A DNA stretch of 64,000 bases from Flavobacteriales bacterium. Its GTDB lineage: Bacteria; Bacteroidota; Bacteroidia; Flavobacteriales_F; PHOS-HE28. The DNA lies in the NCBI GenBank assembly GCA_016718655.1, contig JADKCV010000001.1:62001-126000 (forward strand), given 5' to 3'. The notes under the pieces were generated by a model that was given only the letters and a program-made list of their open reading frames with translations, was not told the origin of the DNA and searched no databases. Every line of letters begins with the position of its first letter. Position 1 is the stretch's first letter. Positions 62,892 to 64,000 of the stretch are shown piece after piece. Position numbers and translations under genes: made by a program.

Positions 62892-64000
62892 CTGATCCTA
62901 CCCCAGAGCGGCTTGTTCCTCATCCGTTCCTGGATGGCGGTAGCGATCGGTTGGTGGCGTGGTTCGGCCAGCCCGGGGTCCACGTCCAGGATCCGCATGG
63001 CCACCTGTCGAGCCTGCTGCAACAAGGCGCCATCCGACACCAGGTCGGCGATGTGCATCTCGGGCAGTCCGCTTTGCTGCGTGCCCATCAGGTCACCCGG
63101 CCCGCGCAACCGGAGGTCCGTCTCCGCGATCTCGAAGCCGTCGTTGGTGCGCACCATGGTCTCGATGCGTGCTCGGGCATCATTGCCCAGCTTATCGCCG
63201 GTCATCAGGATGCAGAAGCTCTGCTCCGCACCACGCCCCACACGCCCGCGCAACTGGTGCAACTGCGACAGGCCGAAGCGCTCCGCGTTCTCGATCACCA
63301 TCACACTGGCGTTGGGTACATCCACGCCAACCTCGATCACCGTGGTGGCCACCAGGACGTTGGTCTCGCCCTTCTTGAAGCGCGCCATCTCGTAGTCCTT
63401 CGTGGCCTGGTCCATGCGGCCGTGCACGATGCTCACGGCATACTTCGGCAGCGGAAATCGGCGGGAGATGCTCTCGAATCCATCGGTGAGGTCCTTCAGT
63501 TCCAATCCGCGCATCTTCTCCGGATCGCCTTCCTCAATGAGCGGGTAGACCACGTAGACCTGGCGCCCCTTGGTGATCTCCTCCTCCATGAAGGCGAACA
63601 CGGCGTTGCGCGAATGATCGAAACGATGCACGGTGCGGATCGGCTTGCGGCCCGGCGGAAGCTCATCGATCACGCTGGTGTCCAGGTCTCCGTAGAGCGT
63701 CATGGCCAAGGTGCGGGGGATGGGCGTGGCGGTCATCACCAGCACATGCGGAGGGACCTCGGCCTTGCCCCACAGGCGCGCGCGTTGCGCCACGCCGAAG
63801 CGATGCTGTTCATCGATCACGACCAGTCCCAAGCGCTGGAACTGCACACGGTCCTCCAGCAGCGCATGGGTGCCCACGAGGATGTGCACCTCGCCGGCCT
63901 TCAATGCGGAGAGGATGCTCCTGCGCTCCGCTGTCCGCGTATTTCCGGTGAGCAGCCGCACAACCACCGGCATGCCCTCCACCATGCGGCTGATGGAATG
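62888..64000 (-). CDS. recG: ATP-dependent DNA helicase RecG (5' part outside window)
   Basis: The last 370 codons of RecG, which processes stalled forks and Holliday junctions. Helicase motifs seen: the II motif VIDEQHRFG, III TATPIPRT, V VATTVIEVGVDVPNA, VI QLHQLRGRVGRG, and the C-terminal DLRLRGPGDLMGTQQSG wedge-linked segment. The wedge domain and Walker A are outside. The frame is open through base 64000. Confidence 0.96.
   Translation of the reverse strand, partial: HSISRMVEGMPVVVRLLTGNTRTAERRSILSALKAGEVHILVGTHALLEDRVQFQRLGLVVIDEQHRFGVAQRARLWGKAEVPPHVLVMTATPIPRTLAMTLYGDLDTSVIDELPPGRKPIRTVHRFDHSRNAVFAFMEEEITKGRQVYVVYPLIEEGDPEKMRGLELKDLTDGFESISRRFPLPKYAVSIVHGRMDQATKDYEMARFKKGETNVLVATTVIEVGVDVPNASVMVIENAERFGLSQLHQLRGRVGRGAEQSFCILMTGDKLGNDARARIETMVRTNDGFEIAETDLRLRGPGDLMGTQQSGLPEMHIADLVSDGALLQQARQVAMRILDVDPGLAEPRHQPIATAIQERMRNKPLWGRIS

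Overview
The window looks like the chromosome of a high-GC member of the Bacteroidota, most likely a Flavobacteriales-type lineage. The evidence is the promoter language (TAnnTTTG or TAnnTTCG -7 boxes a few bases to a few tens of bases before start codons), type IX secretion (T9SS) C-terminal sorting domains, an S46 dipeptidyl-peptidase, an MbnP-type lipoprotein, a eukaryote-like long urocanase, an NADP isocitrate dehydrogenase of the eukaryotic type, and sigma/trans-envelope anti-sigma pairs. Base composition is about 60% GC by eye, except in the cores of two tandem secreted-protein genes (47.5-48.3 and 49.2-49.9 kb), which fall to roughly 27-35% in the stretches I counted.

Layout: 0-4.9 kb, the end of a DPP7-like peptidase, a DUF2157/GDYXXLXY membrane pair, and an EI24 protein with a small secreted protein. 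4.9-13 kb, purB, a SanA-like protein, a porin, DinB, a YdjC-type deacetylase, an unknown 180-aa protein, L-2-hydroxyglutarate oxidase and an MFS transporter. 13-16 kb, OmpA and two putative beta-barrel proteins. 15.9-20.5 kb, aconitase (two apparent frameshifts) and a putative metal-handling operon (Cys-rich small protein, beta-barrel, MbnP). 20.6-24 kb, bestrophin, an enolase-superfamily epimerase and rpsF-rpsR-rplI. 24-32.9 kb, dnaX, icd, a MATE transporter, small envelope proteins, efp, and an lpxD-like gene with a SpoIIE phosphatase. 32.9-39.2 kb, a polysaccharide export module (Wzy, two Wzz-like, Wzx-like, a glycosyltransferase with one frameshift). 39.2-46.9 kb, rnhB, a large propeller protein, a TrkH/TrkA potassium system, a truncated globin, a LysM glucosaminidase and a DUF5522 protein. 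46.9-55.3 kb, two tandem T9SS proteins with divergent cores, hutU, and two PKD/T9SS proteins. 55.4-64 kb, a sigma factor with a membrane-tethered barrel protein, pyrophosphatase, pheT, an AGMO-like hydroxylase with a lysoplasmalogenase, and the 3' part of recG.

Most interesting signals: (i) an A10 tract in dnaX at the gamma/tau boundary, where both alternative frames stop within a few codons; (ii) near-identical palindromes over the -33 region of the acn and icd promoters, suggesting a TCA-cycle regulator; (iii) a tandem duplication whose ends are about 94% identical while the AT-rich middle is almost unrelated; (iv) a sigma factor overlapping a protein that carries a cytoplasmic head, one membrane helix, a long linker and a C-terminal barrel-like domain; (v) convergent gene pairs whose stop codons share or abut palindromes. 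No tRNA, rRNA, CRISPR array or transposase was seen, and no gap above 300 bases lacks a gene.
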